Source of the DNA: Phytomonospora sp040655735
Lineage (GTDB): Bacteria > Actinomycetota > Actinomycetes > Mycobacteriales > Micromonosporaceae
Reading direction: 5' to 3'
Assembly: GCF_040655735.1 (NCBI RefSeq)
Contig: NZ_JBFAKK010000002.1
Location: forward strand, 186,001 to 250,000
Length of the DNA: 64,000 nucleotides
Shown: positions 25,570 through 34,107 of the stretch, one piece after another
Layout of the letters: each line of letters opens with the position of its first letter
Position numbering within the stretch: the stretch's first letter is position 1
Position numbers and translations under genes: made by a program
The notes under the pieces: model-generated
The model's database searches: none
Told to the model about the DNA's origin: nothing
What the model saw: the letters and a program-made list of their open reading frames with translations, nothing else

Positions 25570-26406
25570 ATGAGCAGACGCCCCTTGTGGACCTTAAGGC
25601 GCGCCGTTCCCGACGGGGTGGAACTCGCCTGGCGCGACACCGGTGTGGTCCCGGCCGACGGCGACCTCGGCTGGGACAACCCCTGGGCGGCGGCGCCCGA
25701 GGCGACCGCCGCGCCGGGCGCTTGGGACGAGGTCCCCGTCATGCTCCTCCACGGTCTGGCCGGTGACGGCCGCAGCTGGACCGACTTCGCGCGGCGCCTG
25801 GCCGCCGTGGGCCGCCGGGCGATCGTGCCCGACCTGCGCGGCCACGGCCAGAGCGGACGCAGCGCCGACTACACCTTCGAGGCCTTCCGCGACGACGTCC
25901 TCGCCCTGGCCGGGGAACTCGCCCTGGAGCGCGTGGACGTGGTCGGCCACGCATTAGGCGGGCACGTGGCCACGATGGTCGCCCAGGCGCGGCCCAAGCT
26001 GGTCCGGCGCCTGGTCGTCGAGGAGAGCCCGCCCCCGCCGCGCGACGAGGCCGAGGCGATGCCCTTCGCCGACCGCAACCGGCGCCCGCGGGCGCGGATG
26101 GGCCCCAAGGAGGTCTTGAGCACGCTGCCGACCCTGCTGCGCTTCGACCAGCGGGCGCTCGGTCACGTCGCCCCCGCCTACCGGACGCCTTCGCCCGACT
26201 GGTGGGCCGCGCTGCCCGCGATCACCGCCGAGACGCTGCTCCTCTACGGCGGCCCGAGCGGGCCCGTCCCGTTGAACCGGCTCGACGCGCAGGCCGAGGC
26301 CATCCCCGACTGCCGGATCGCCACCTTCGCCGAGGCCGGGCACCGGATCCACAGCGGAAGCCCCGAGCAGTTCGCCGAGGTCGTCCTGCCCTTCCTCACT
26401 GCTTGA
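25570..26406 (+). CDS. alpha/beta hydrolase lacking the nucleophile serine
   Basis: A 278-aa alpha/beta-hydrolase fold protein. The fold landmarks are present: VPVMLLHGLAGDGRSWTDF, AIVPDLRGHGQSG and the C-terminal FAEAGHRIHSGSPEQF with the catalytic-type His. The nucleophile elbow reads VVGHALGGHVA, so alanine (residue 128) replaces the catalytic serine. The next codon is a rare TTA (25954-25956). Some enzymes of this fold, such as RutD, also have GHALG, so a non-canonical function is possible. Leaderless promoter; the 3' end overlaps the convergent VOC gene by 11 nt. Confidence 0.8.
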   Translation: MSRRPLWTLRRAVPDGVELAWRDTGVVPADGDLGWDNPWAAAPEATAAPGAWDEVPVMLLHGLAGDGRSWTDFARRLAAVGRRAIVPDLRGHGQSGRSADYTFEAFRDDVLALAGELALERVDVVGHALGGHVATMVAQARPKLVRRLVVEESPPPPRDEAEAMPFADRNRRPRARMGPKEVLSTLPTLLRFDQRALGHVAPAYRTPSPDWWAALPAITAETLLLYGGPSGPVPLNRLDAQAEAIPDCRIATFAEAGHRIHSGSPEQFAEVVLPFLTA

Positions 26407-26758
26407 GCGGCGACCCGTAGCGCAGCAGGTTCCCGTCAGGGTCGATGTGCGCCCCCTCCCGCAGGCCGTAGTCGGTGTCGACAGGCGGCACGAAACGGCC
26501 GGACGCGCCCGACCGCGACCACTCCTCCGACAGCTCCTCGGCGTCGTCGACGTACAGGTAGGCCGAGACCACCGACAGGTCCGGTTCGAGGCCGTCGACC
26601 CGCGACAGGTGCAGTTCGATCCCACCGCGTCTGGCGAAGGCGTACTCCGCCTCGCCGGCGTAGGTCTCGACGGTGAAGCCGAGCGCGCGGTAGTGGGCGA
26701 CCGACGCGGAGAGATCCCCGACCGGCAGAACGGGCGAAACCCTTGTGAAAGTCACCAT
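26396..26758 (-). CDS. VOC/glyoxalase family protein (bleomycin-resistance-like)
   Basis: A 120-aa vicinal-oxygen-chelate protein. VSPVLPVGDLSASVAHYRAL and FTVETYAGEAEYAFARRGG give the first beta-alpha-beta-beta-beta unit, IELHLSRVDGLE the strand bearing a putative ligand, and AHIDPDGNLLRYG the C-terminal strand. Such proteins bind hydrophobic drugs or metals; substrate unknown. A TACGCT -10 box (26765-26770, minus strand) lies 6 nt before ATG 26758, so translation is probably leaderless. Confidence 0.82.
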   Translation of the reverse strand: MVTFTRVSPVLPVGDLSASVAHYRALGFTVETYAGEAEYAFARRGGIELHLSRVDGLEPDLSVVSAYLYVDDAEELSEEWSRSGASGRFVPPVDTDYGLREGAHIDPDGNLLRYGSPLKQ

Positions 26759-26788
26759 GTCCGCAGCGTAGGCGCCCGGTACGACAGT

Positions 26789-27220
26789 TCAGGCGATCGC
26801 GTTGAGCAGCCCTCGCACGTCGGGGCTGACCGGTCCGGGGGCGTCGCCGGGCTTGACCCATTCGAAGGCGTCGTGCTCCTCGGGGCAGAGCCGGACCGGC
26901 TCGACGGCGGTGACGCGCAGCTCCCAGTTGTGCTGCCGCATCCGGATCCCGCGCGAGGTGTAGTCGAAGGAGCCGAGGTAGGCGCCGACCTTCTCGACCA
27001 CCAGGCCGGTCTCCTCCAGCACCTCGCGGTGCAGCGCGGTGAACAGGTCCTCGCCCGGGTCGACCTTGCCCGAGGGCAGCTCCCACTGCCCGGCCATGTA
27101 CTCGGCCGGCGCGCGGCGCAGCAGCAGGATGAGGCCGTCGTGGGCGATCACCCCGCCGACGACCTGCTGTTGAATGCCGTCGCGGGCGTCGCCTTCGGTC
27201 AGCGTTTTCGGTTCTGGCAT
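26789..27220 (-). CDS. Nudix hydrolase
   Basis: A 143-aa Nudix protein that hydrolyses a nucleoside-diphosphate-linked compound. The Nudix box is complete: GKVDPGEDLFTALHREVLEE followed by TGL. The upstream part (VVGGVIAHDGLILLLRRAPA) and HNWELRVTAVEPVRLCPEEH are in line with MutT-type NTP pyrophosphohydrolases. The ATG at 27220 has GAGGGGG upstream. Preceding and following genes are on the same strand but separated by short gaps. Confidence 0.88.
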   Translation of the reverse strand: MPEPKTLTEGDARDGIQQQVVGGVIAHDGLILLLRRAPAEYMAGQWELPSGKVDPGEDLFTALHREVLEETGLVVEKVGAYLGSFDYTSRGIRMRQHNWELRVTAVEPVRLCPEEHDAFEWVKPGDAPGPVSPDVRGLLNAIA

Positions 27221-27312
27221 GTCGGTCCCCCTCGGCCGTCGGTCTGGCGAGCCTACGGGGTCGGCGACCACGGCGCCCCACGGATCCGGCGGCGGGCGAG
27301 AAGGCGAGCGTT

Positions 27313-28806
27313 TCAGTCGAGCGGGAGCAGGACCCGGAAGGTCGCGCCCTCTCCCGGGGAGGTGTCGAGCTGCACACAGCCGCCGTGGCCGGTGACGATG
27401 GCGGCCACGATGGACAGCCCCAGCCCGGCGCCCGAGGCGGCCGAGCCCTGGTCGCGCACGCGGCTGGGATCGGCGCGGTAGAGCCGCTCGAAGACGCGTG
27501 CGGCGTCGCCGGCGGTCAGGCCTGGGCCGGAGTCGGCGACTTCGAGGACGGCGACCGGCCCGGCGGGGCGCGTGCTGATCTCGGCGGTGTGCCGTTCGGT
27601 GTCGGCGCCCGAGCGGCCGAGGCGGACGACGATCCGCGCGTCCGGCGGCGTGTGCCGCAGGGCGTTGGCGACCAGGTTGGCCAGCACCTGCCGCAGGCGG
27701 GGCTCGTCGCCGGGGACGGTCACCGGCTCCAGGACGTCGTCACCCGGCAAGGCCTCCAGGGTCAGCGACCGGCCCGGCGCGCGGGCGTGGGCGTCGCGGA
27801 CGGAGTCGGCGGCCACCGCGAGCAGGTCGACGGGGTGCCGGTCGAGCGGGCGCCGGCGGTCGAGGGAGGCCAGCAGCATCAGGTCGTCGACGAGCAGGCT
27901 CATCCGCTCCGACTCGTCCTCGATGCGGCCGATCGTGTCGTCCAGGACCGGCCCCGGCGGCGCCCCGCCGCGCCGGTACAGCTCCGCGAAGCCCTTGATC
28001 GAGGTCAGCGGCGTGCGCAGCTCGTGCGAGGCGTCGGCGAGGAACTGCCGCAGCCGCGCCTCCGAGGCCGCCCGGTCGTCGAGGGCCCGCTGGATCCTCG
28101 CCAGCATCGTGTTCAGCGCGCCGCCCAGCCGCCCGGTCTCGGTGTGCGGGTCGACGTCCTGGACGCGCGAGTCGAGGTCCCCCTCGGCGATCCGCGCGGC
28201 GGTGGCCTCCATTCGCGTCAGCGGGCGCAGCCCGATGCGCACGACCCACGAGGCGCCCACCGCGAGCAGCACCAGGATCAGCAGGCTCACCCCGCCGCCG
28301 ATGAGGACGAGCCGGGCGAGGGTCGAGTCGACGCTGTTGAGGGACAGCGCGACGAGGGTGTACCCGCCGCTCCTGTCCCGCACGGCTTCGAGACGCCACA
28401 CGTTGCCGTCGGCGTCGGTCACGGTGAACGGCTCCCCGTCGGCGGCGTGCGCGGGCACCGACCCGACGCCGGACAGCTCCTCCGGTGTCTCGCCGAAGTT
28501 GGACTCGTCGGCGAAGAGGTAGTTTCCCGCCTGGTCGTAGTAGTAGACGCGGGGCGCCTCGGTGGCGAAGGGGTGGCCGCCGCCGGGGGTTCCGGGCAGG
28601 CGCGGCGCCGGCATCTCCCCGGGAACCTGGCCGGAGGCGAAGCGGGCGCTCTCCTCCAGCTGCTTGTCGATGCGGTCGGTGAGATAGCCGCGCAGCAGCA
28701 CCGCGGCCGTGCCGATCGCCGCCGTCAGCGCCACCGCGATGATCGCCACGATCATCACCACCATCCGCGTGCGGACGGGCCAGTGGCTCCAGCGGCGGAC
28801 CCTCAC
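27313..28806 (-). CDS. sensor histidine kinase
   Basis: A 497-aa membrane histidine kinase. Two membrane helices (about residues 16-38 and 166-186) enclose an extracellular sensor domain of ~125 residues. HAMP follows at about 187-245, then HisKA with the phosphoacceptor His261 (SHELRTPLTSIKG), and an HATPase domain with N box (VLANLVANALRHTPP), D box (LEVADSGPGL) and G box (GAGLGLSIVAAIV). GTG at 28806 overlaps the response regulator stop by GTGA, so they are translated together. It resembles TcrY/PrrB-type kinases; stimulus unknown. Confidence 0.93.
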   Translation of the reverse strand: MRVRRWSHWPVRTRMVVMIVAIIAVALTAAIGTAAVLLRGYLTDRIDKQLEESARFASGQVPGEMPAPRLPGTPGGGHPFATEAPRVYYYDQAGNYLFADESNFGETPEELSGVGSVPAHAADGEPFTVTDADGNVWRLEAVRDRSGGYTLVALSLNSVDSTLARLVLIGGGVSLLILVLLAVGASWVVRIGLRPLTRMEATAARIAEGDLDSRVQDVDPHTETGRLGGALNTMLARIQRALDDRAASEARLRQFLADASHELRTPLTSIKGFAELYRRGGAPPGPVLDDTIGRIEDESERMSLLVDDLMLLASLDRRRPLDRHPVDLLAVAADSVRDAHARAPGRSLTLEALPGDDVLEPVTVPGDEPRLRQVLANLVANALRHTPPDARIVVRLGRSGADTERHTAEISTRPAGPVAVLEVADSGPGLTAGDAARVFERLYRADPSRVRDQGSAASGAGLGLSIVAAIVTGHGGCVQLDTSPGEGATFRVLLPLD

Positions 28807-29513
28807 TTCGCCCTCGGCACCCGCAGGGCGTAACCCACACCCCGCACGGTGTGGATCAGCGGCGGATGGCGCTGGTCGATCTTCTTGCGCAGGTAGTACA
28901 CATAGGACTCCACGATGCGGCCGTCGCCGCCGAAGTCGTAGTTCCAGACCCGGTCGAGGATCTGCGCCTTGCTCACCACGCGCCCGGCGTTGACCATCAG
29001 GTAGCGCAGCAGGTTGAACTCCGTCGGCGACAGCTCGACGTGCTCGCCGCCCCGCCGCACCTCGTGGGCGTCCTCGTCGAGCTCCAGATCGGCGTAGCGG
29101 AGCACGCCGTCGTCGGCGCCCGCCTTGGAGCGCCGCAGGATCGCCTGCACGCGCAGGATGACCTCTTCGAGGCTGAACGGCTTGGTGACGTAGTCGTCGG
29201 CGCCCACGGTGAGACCGGCGACGCGGTCCTCGACGGCGTGGCGCGCGGTCAGGAAGAGCACGGGCACGTCGCGGCCTCTGCCGCGCAGGCGCCGGGCGAC
29301 CTCGAAGCCGTCGACGTCGGGCAGCATCACGTCGAGGATCACCAGGTCGGGCGCGTAGTCCTCGGCGACGCGGACGCCCTCGCCGCCGTCGTGGGCGACC
29401 CTCACGTCGAAGCCGGTCAGCCGCAGCGTCGCCGACAGCAGGGCGCCGATGTTCGGCTCGTCGTCGACGACCAGGACCTTCGTCTTGGCCGCCCGGACCG
29501 TCGGATGGCTCAC
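28803..29513 (-). CDS. OmpR/PhoB-family response regulator
   Basis: A 236-aa response regulator and partner of the downstream kinase. The receiver domain has acidic pocket VVDDEPN, phospho-acceptor Asp61 in LVILDVMLPDVDGF, and TKPFSLEE near the conserved lysine. The C-terminal winged helix (LSPTEFNLLRYLMVNAGRV, VESYVYYLRKKID, THRGVGYAL-like HTVRGVGYALR) binds DNA. GTG 29513 is chosen: AGGAG lies ~7 nt upstream. Genes are usually autoregulated; no clear direct repeat is identified in the upstream gap. Confidence 0.93.
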   Translation of the reverse strand: MSHPTVRAAKTKVLVVDDEPNIGALLSATLRLTGFDVRVAHDGGEGVRVAEDYAPDLVILDVMLPDVDGFEVARRLRGRGRDVPVLFLTARHAVEDRVAGLTVGADDYVTKPFSLEEVILRVQAILRRSKAGADDGVLRYADLELDEDAHEVRRGGEHVELSPTEFNLLRYLMVNAGRVVSKAQILDRVWNYDFGGDGRIVESYVYYLRKKIDQRHPPLIHTVRGVGYALRVPRAK

Positions 29514-29968
29514 CGGGTTCTCCTCACTCCAAGGGCTCGGACACCAGGGTGGCGCGCGGACCTCAAAGGCACCTCGGAACGGACTGGACGCCCGATGTGA
29601 ACCGAGGGTGATCGTATCCGTGTGGAGCGTGACCGGTGGTGGGATCGGACGACCGCGCCTCCGAGATCGTGGCCTGCCGATCACTCACTGAAACGCCGTC
29701 ACTCGGTACCCACTGCACTCCGTAACGTGCCCACGACTCGCACCCCGCGTGGCCAAGATCTCTTCGGGTATGCGCCGCCGATCCCGCGCGCATCGCCGCC
29801 GCGGTTGGGAAACCCGGTCCTACCTGCATGATCGGCACCGACCGTGCCCTGTCTCGCCGATTGAGTAGGCGACCGTCGGCGGAACGTGAACGGAGGCCAT
29901 ACGCATGTGACCTTGCACACCGGGTGCCGATACACTCCCCGGGTCGTCTCGCACAGGCCGTCACCGAC
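29514..29968. other. divergent intergenic region (response regulator / hppA)
   Basis: About 450 nt without a convincing gene. It must hold the divergent promoters. GATACACT near 29930-29938 is a possible -10 region for hppA. No operator repeat was recognised. Confidence 0.45.
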
Positions 29969-29991
29969 GGTCCCACAGCGGGACCTTTCTT
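29969..29991 (+). terminator. terminator-like hairpin in the hppA leader
   Basis: GGTCCC-acagc-GGGACC followed by TTTCTTAA. It resembles an intrinsic terminator but stands 21 nt before the hppA ATG, with the ribosome binding site just downstream. It may act as an attenuator, or mark the end of a short leader transcript. Confidence 0.5.
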
Positions 29992-30011
29992 AATCGGTTA
30001 CTGGAGGACGG

Positions 30012-32348
30012 ATGTCCCAAACGTTGCTCGCCAACGGCGACGAGAACGCGGTGTCCCTGACTGGTGCGAACTTCACCTATGTCATCATTGCCGCCGCTAT
30101 CGCCCTCGTCGCCCTAGGCTTCGCCGCCGCCCTGGTCAAGGCAGTGCTCTCGGCCAGCACCGGCACGCCCAAAATGCAGGAGATCGCCACCGCCGTGCAG
30201 GAGGGCGCCTCGGCGTACCTGCGCAGGCAGTTCAAGACACTTGGCATCTTCGTGCTGGTCGCCGTCGCGCTGTTGTGGTTGCTGCCGGTCGCCGACGGAG
30301 GCAACGCGGTCAAGGCGGGCCGCTCGTTGTTCTTCGTCGTCGGCGCGGGTTTCAGCGCCTTCATCGGCTGGGCCGGCATGTCGCTGGCGACGCGCGCGAA
30401 CCTTCGCGTCGCGTCCGCCGCGCGTGAAGGCAGCCGGGAGCGCGCGATGTCGATCGCGTTCCGCACCGGCGGCGTGGTCGGCTTCCTCACCGTGGGCCTC
30501 GGCCTCGTGGGCGCGGCCGGGGTCGTATTGATCTACAAGGGCGACGCGCCCACCGTGCTCGAAGGCTTCGGCTTCGGCGCGGCGCTGCTGGCCATGTTCA
30601 TGCGTGTCGGCGGCGGCATCTTCACCAAGGCCGCCGACGTCGGCGCCGACCTGGTCGGCAAGGTGGAGAAGAACATCCCCGAGGACGACCCGCGCAACCC
30701 GGCGACCATCGCCGACAACGTGGGCGACAACGTCGGCGACTGCGCCGGCATGGCCGCCGACCTGTTCGAGTCCTACGCGGTCACCCTCGTCGCGGCCCTC
30801 ATCCTGGGCAAGGCGGCCTTCGGCGACTACGGCCTGGTGTTCCCGCTGATCGTGCCCGCCATCGGCGTGCTCACCGCGATCGTCGGCGTCTTCATCACCA
30901 AGCTGCGCAAGTCCGACAAGGACGGGATGCAGCCGATCAACCGCGCCTTCTACATCTCGGCGGTCATCTCCGCCCTGCTGTGCACCGGCGCGGCTCTGCT
31001 CTACCTCCCGAAGACCTGGGACGCCATCGGCATCGAGGGCATCTCGGCCCCCGTCAGCCCGCAGCTCCTGGCGATCGTCGCGGTCATCATCGGCATCGTC
31101 CTGGCCGCGGTCATCCTGGCCCTCACCGGCTACTTCACCGGCGTCGGCAGCAAGCCCGTCGACGACGTCGCGAAGACCTCCGGCACCGGCCCGGCGACCG
31201 TCATCCTCTCGGGCATCTCGCTCGGCCTGGAGTCGGCGGTCTACTCCGCGCTGGTCATCGGCGCGGCGGTGTTCGGCGCCTTCCTGCTCGGCGGCGGCAA
31301 CATCACCATCGCGCTGTTCGCGGTCGCGCTGGCCGGTTGCGGCCTGCTGACCACGGTCGGCGTCATCGTCGCGATGGACACCTTCGGGCCCATCAGCGAC
31401 AACGCGCAGGGCATCGCGGAGATGTCGGGCGACATCGACGAGGCGGGTGCGCGCACCCTGACCGACCTCGACGCCGTCGGCAACACCACGAAGGCCATCA
31501 CCAAGGGCATCGCCATCGCGACCGCCGTGCTCGCCGCGACGGCGCTGTTCGGCTCCTACACGGGCGCGATGAAGGAGGCCCTGGAGAAGGCCGGCTCGAC
31601 GCTGTCGGTCGACTCGCTGCTGAACCTCGCCGACCCGCGCAACCTGGTCGGCCTGATCATCGGCGCGGCCGTGGTGTTCATGTTCTCCGGACTGGCGATC
31701 AACGCCGTCTCGCGGTCGGCCGGCGCGGTCGTCTACGAGGTGCGCCGCCAGTTCCGCGAGCACCCCGGGATCATGGACGGCACCACGCGTCCGGAGTACG
31801 GCAAGGTCATCGACATGTGCACCCGTGACGCGCAGCGCGAGCTGATCACGCCGGGTCTGCTGGCGATTTTGGCGCCCATCGCCGTCGGCTTCGGCCTCGG
31901 CGTCGGCGCCCTGGCCGGGTACCTGGCCGGCGCGATCGCCTGCGGTGTCCTCATGGCGATCTTCCTGTCGAACTCGGGCGGCGCCTGGGACAACGCCAAG
32001 AAGATGATCGAGGACGGCGCCTACGGTGGCAAGGGCACCGAGGCGCACGCCGCGACGGTCATCGGCGACACGGTCGGCGACCCGTTCAAGGACACCGCCG
32101 GCCCGGCCATCAACCCGCTGATCAAGGTCATGAACCTGGTGGCGCTGCTCATCGCGCCCGCCGTGGTCATGTTCAGCGTGGGCACCGACGCCAACCTGGG
32201 CGCGCGCATCGGCATCGCCGTGGCGTGCTTCCTGGTGATCGCGGCCGCGGTGATCTGGAGCCGCAGCAAGCCGATCGCCGTCGGCGGCGACGAGCTCGAG
32301 GAGGCCGCGTCTCCCGACGCCCCAAAAGATGACAAGGTCGGCGTGTAA
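30012..32348 (+). CDS. hppA: membrane-bound proton pyrophosphatase (K+-independent type)
   Basis: A 778-aa integral membrane pyrophosphatase with about 16 helices that couples PPi hydrolysis to cation (proton) translocation across the cytoplasmic membrane. The catalytic loops are present: GGGIFTKAADVGADLVGKVE, EDDPRNPATIADNVGDNVGD and the C-terminal DNAKKMIEDGAYGGKGTEAH and VGDPFKDTAGPAINPL. The K+-dependence position reads GNTTKAITKG; lysine there marks the K+-independent subgroup, which is mostly proton-pumping. GGAGG precedes ATG 30012. Transcript likely ends at the hairpin at 32369. Confidence 0.96.
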   Translation: MSQTLLANGDENAVSLTGANFTYVIIAAAIALVALGFAAALVKAVLSASTGTPKMQEIATAVQEGASAYLRRQFKTLGIFVLVAVALLWLLPVADGGNAVKAGRSLFFVVGAGFSAFIGWAGMSLATRANLRVASAAREGSRERAMSIAFRTGGVVGFLTVGLGLVGAAGVVLIYKGDAPTVLEGFGFGAALLAMFMRVGGGIFTKAADVGADLVGKVEKNIPEDDPRNPATIADNVGDNVGDCAGMAADLFESYAVTLVAALILGKAAFGDYGLVFPLIVPAIGVLTAIVGVFITKLRKSDKDGMQPINRAFYISAVISALLCTGAALLYLPKTWDAIGIEGISAPVSPQLLAIVAVIIGIVLAAVILALTGYFTGVGSKPVDDVAKTSGTGPATVILSGISLGLESAVYSALVIGAAVFGAFLLGGGNITIALFAVALAGCGLLTTVGVIVAMDTFGPISDNAQGIAEMSGDIDEAGARTLTDLDAVGNTTKAITKGIAIATAVLAATALFGSYTGAMKEALEKAGSTLSVDSLLNLADPRNLVGLIIGAAVVFMFSGLAINAVSRSAGAVVYEVRRQFREHPGIMDGTTRPEYGKVIDMCTRDAQRELITPGLLAILAPIAVGFGLGVGALAGYLAGAIACGVLMAIFLSNSGGAWDNAKKMIEDGAYGGKGTEAHAATVIGDTVGDPFKDTAGPAINPLIKVMNLVALLIAPAVVMFSVGTDANLGARIGIAVACFLVIAAAVIWSRSKPIAVGGDELEEAASPDAPKDDKVGV

Positions 32349-32368
32349 GCAGCGCTGACCCGACGTTC

Positions 32369-32401
32369 GAGGCCCCGGTTCCCCTGAGGAACCGGGGCCT
32401 C
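32369..32401 (+). terminator. hppA terminator
   Basis: Perfect 14-bp stem GAGGCCCCGGTTCC / GGAACCGGGGCCTC with a 5-nt loop, 21 nt after the hppA stop. The -10 box of the next gene begins only 7 nt after it. Confidence 0.9.
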
Positions 32402-32407
32402 GCCTTG

Positions 32408-32413
32408 TACCGT
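32408..32413 (+). promoter_or_regulatory. -10 box of leaderless promoter
   Basis: TACCGT, 6 nt before ATG 32420. The -35 region would overlap the hppA terminator stem. Confidence 0.6.
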
Positions 32414-32419
32414 CGGGCC

Positions 32420-33439
32420 ATGACCGACCGCGCCTGGGCCGCCGAGGCCGTCGCCGCCCTCCGCTCCCATGTGGACGGTGTGACGCCGGTGCGGCGGCTG
32501 CCGTCGCCGTTCTACACCGTCGACATCAGGGCCGTCGACGAGTCGGGCTTCCCGGCGGGGCTGAAGTACAAGACGGTCCGCGACCTGTTCCTGCGCGACA
32601 TCGCCGACGGCGCCATCACGGCCGGGACCTCGCTGGTCGAGGCGTCCGGTTCGGCGACGGCGATCGCGGCGGCGCACTTCGCGCGGCTGGTCGGGCTGCC
32701 GTTGACGGTGGTGCTGCCGGCGCGGACCTCCCCGGCGCAGATCGCGCGGATCGAGGGCTACGGGGCGGTGTGCCGTCCCGCCGAGCGCCCGGCGGCGATG
32801 TACGACGAGGCACGGGCCTTCGCCGCCAAGACGGGCGCGCACTACCTCGACTACCTGGGCCGCGCCCTCGACGCCGTGGACTGGCGGCGCAGCTCGATCG
32901 CCTCGGCCCTGGCGGCCGAGGAGCCGCGGTGGATCGTCGTCGGCGTGGGCAGCGGCGTGACGGCCACGACGGTCGGCCGGTACCTGCGCAACGCCGGCGG
33001 CACCGAGACGCGGCTGGCGGTCGTCGACGCGGAGAACTCCTCCTACTTCCCCGGCTGGGCCGAGGGGGTCTCCGGCTACGGAACCGGCATGCCCTCGAAG
33101 ATCCCGGGCATCGGGCGGCCGAGGATGGAGCCGGCGTTCCGCGGATCGCTGGTGGACCTGGTGATCCCGGTCCCCGACGGCGCGAGCGTCGCCGCGATGC
33201 GCTGGTGCCACGACGCCACCGGGGTCCCGGTCGGCCCGTCGACGGGCGCGAACCTCTGGGGCACCTGGGAACTGGCGCGGATCATGCGCCGCGACGGTGT
33301 GCGCGGGACGATCGCCACGCTGTTCGCCGACGCCGGTGAGCAGTACTCCGGCACCTTCCACGACCCGGCATGGGTCGCCGAGCGCGGCTTCGAGGTCGAG
33401 ACCTACGCCGAGCGGATCGCCGAGCTCTACTCCCACTGA
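32420..33439 (+). CDS. PLP-dependent cysteine synthase-family enzyme
   Basis: A 339-aa fold-type II PLP enzyme. The expected Schiff-base region is GLKYKTVRDLFLRDIADG, where a Lys replaces part of the usual SxKDR context. VEASGSATAIAAAHFARLVG matches the substrate-binding asparagine loop, with S-A-T in place of SGN, VVGVGSGVTATTVGRYL is the phosphate-binding glycine loop, and VPVGPSTGANLWG is the PLP N1 serine region. Possible activities are cysteine synthase or desulfhydrase. Leaderless start. The 3' end overlaps the convergent TetR gene by 13 nt. Confidence 0.8.
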   Translation: MTDRAWAAEAVAALRSHVDGVTPVRRLPSPFYTVDIRAVDESGFPAGLKYKTVRDLFLRDIADGAITAGTSLVEASGSATAIAAAHFARLVGLPLTVVLPARTSPAQIARIEGYGAVCRPAERPAAMYDEARAFAAKTGAHYLDYLGRALDAVDWRRSSIASALAAEEPRWIVVGVGSGVTATTVGRYLRNAGGTETRLAVVDAENSSYFPGWAEGVSGYGTGMPSKIPGIGRPRMEPAFRGSLVDLVIPVPDGASVAAMRWCHDATGVPVGPSTGANLWGTWELARIMRRDGVRGTIATLFADAGEQYSGTFHDPAWVAERGFEVETYAERIAELYSH

Positions 33440-34044
33440 CGGCAGCGGCCGGGGAAGACCGCGGCGACCTCGCCGCGCAGCGCGTCGACGGTGTCGTCGG
33501 GGTCGAGGCCGGCGCCAAGGTGCAGGGCGTAGCCGTCGGTGAGGGCCAGCAGCCGTTCGGCGGCGGCCTCGGGGTCGGTGCCGAAGGGGACCTCGCCGCA
33601 CTCCTTGCCGTTGTGGACGGCCGTGGCGAGCTGGGCGCGCATCGAGGCGAGGGTCTGCGAGTAGAGGGCGGCCAGCGCGGGGTTGGCGGTCGTGCGGCCG
33701 AGGAAGGCCAGGGAGACGCGGTGGTCGGAGGCGCTGTCGCGGTCGAGGGGGAGGTATTCGCGCAGGGCGCGGGCGACGACGGCGCGGATGGGGAGGTGCT
33801 CGGTGACCGATTCGCGCACCGAGGCCTCGACGCGGGCGCCCATGCGCTGGACGACCTGGCGGTAGGTGGCCTCCAGGAGGGCGTCCTTGCTGGCGAAGTA
33901 GTGCTGGACCTGGCCGACGGAGACGCCGGCGGTCTCGGCGGCCTTGGCGACGGTGACGCCGTCGAGTCCTTCGCGGTCGATCAGGCGCTGTACGGCCGCG
34001 GCGATCTCGGCGCGGCGGGCGGCGTGATCGACGAGTTTCGGCAT
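33427..34044 (-). CDS. TetR-family transcriptional regulator
   Basis: A 205-aa regulator. The N-terminal HTH (DGVTVAKAAETAGVSVGQVQHYFASKDALLEA) is typical of TetR; the C-terminal helical domain binds an unknown ligand. It is divergent from a serine hydrolase gene, and a 9-bp inverted repeat (34072-34107) covers that gene's promoter, so it probably represses it. A TACAGT -10 box (34051-34056, minus strand) lies 6 nt before ATG 34044, indicating leaderless translation. Confidence 0.9.
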   Translation of the reverse strand: MPKLVDHAARRAEIAAAVQRLIDREGLDGVTVAKAAETAGVSVGQVQHYFASKDALLEATYRQVVQRMGARVEASVRESVTEHLPIRAVVARALREYLPLDRDSASDHRVSLAFLGRTTANPALAALYSQTLASMRAQLATAVHNGKECGEVPFGTDPEAAAERLLALTDGYALHLGAGLDPDDTVDALRGEVAAVFPGRCRQWE

Positions 34045-34071
34045 GTGAGCACTGTAGCGGTCGCGCTCCCG

Positions 34072-34107
34072 TTTTCGTATGGCTATATTAATACCGTGAT
34101 ACGAAAA
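34072..34107. promoter_or_regulatory. putative TetR operator overlapping leaderless promoter
   Basis: Inverted repeat TTTTCGTAT (34072-34080) / ATACGAAAA (34099-34107), 18 bp apart. The -10 box TATATT (34084-34089) and GTG start (34096) of the serine hydrolase gene lie between the arms. The arrangement suits repression by the adjacent TetR protein. Confidence 0.7.
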
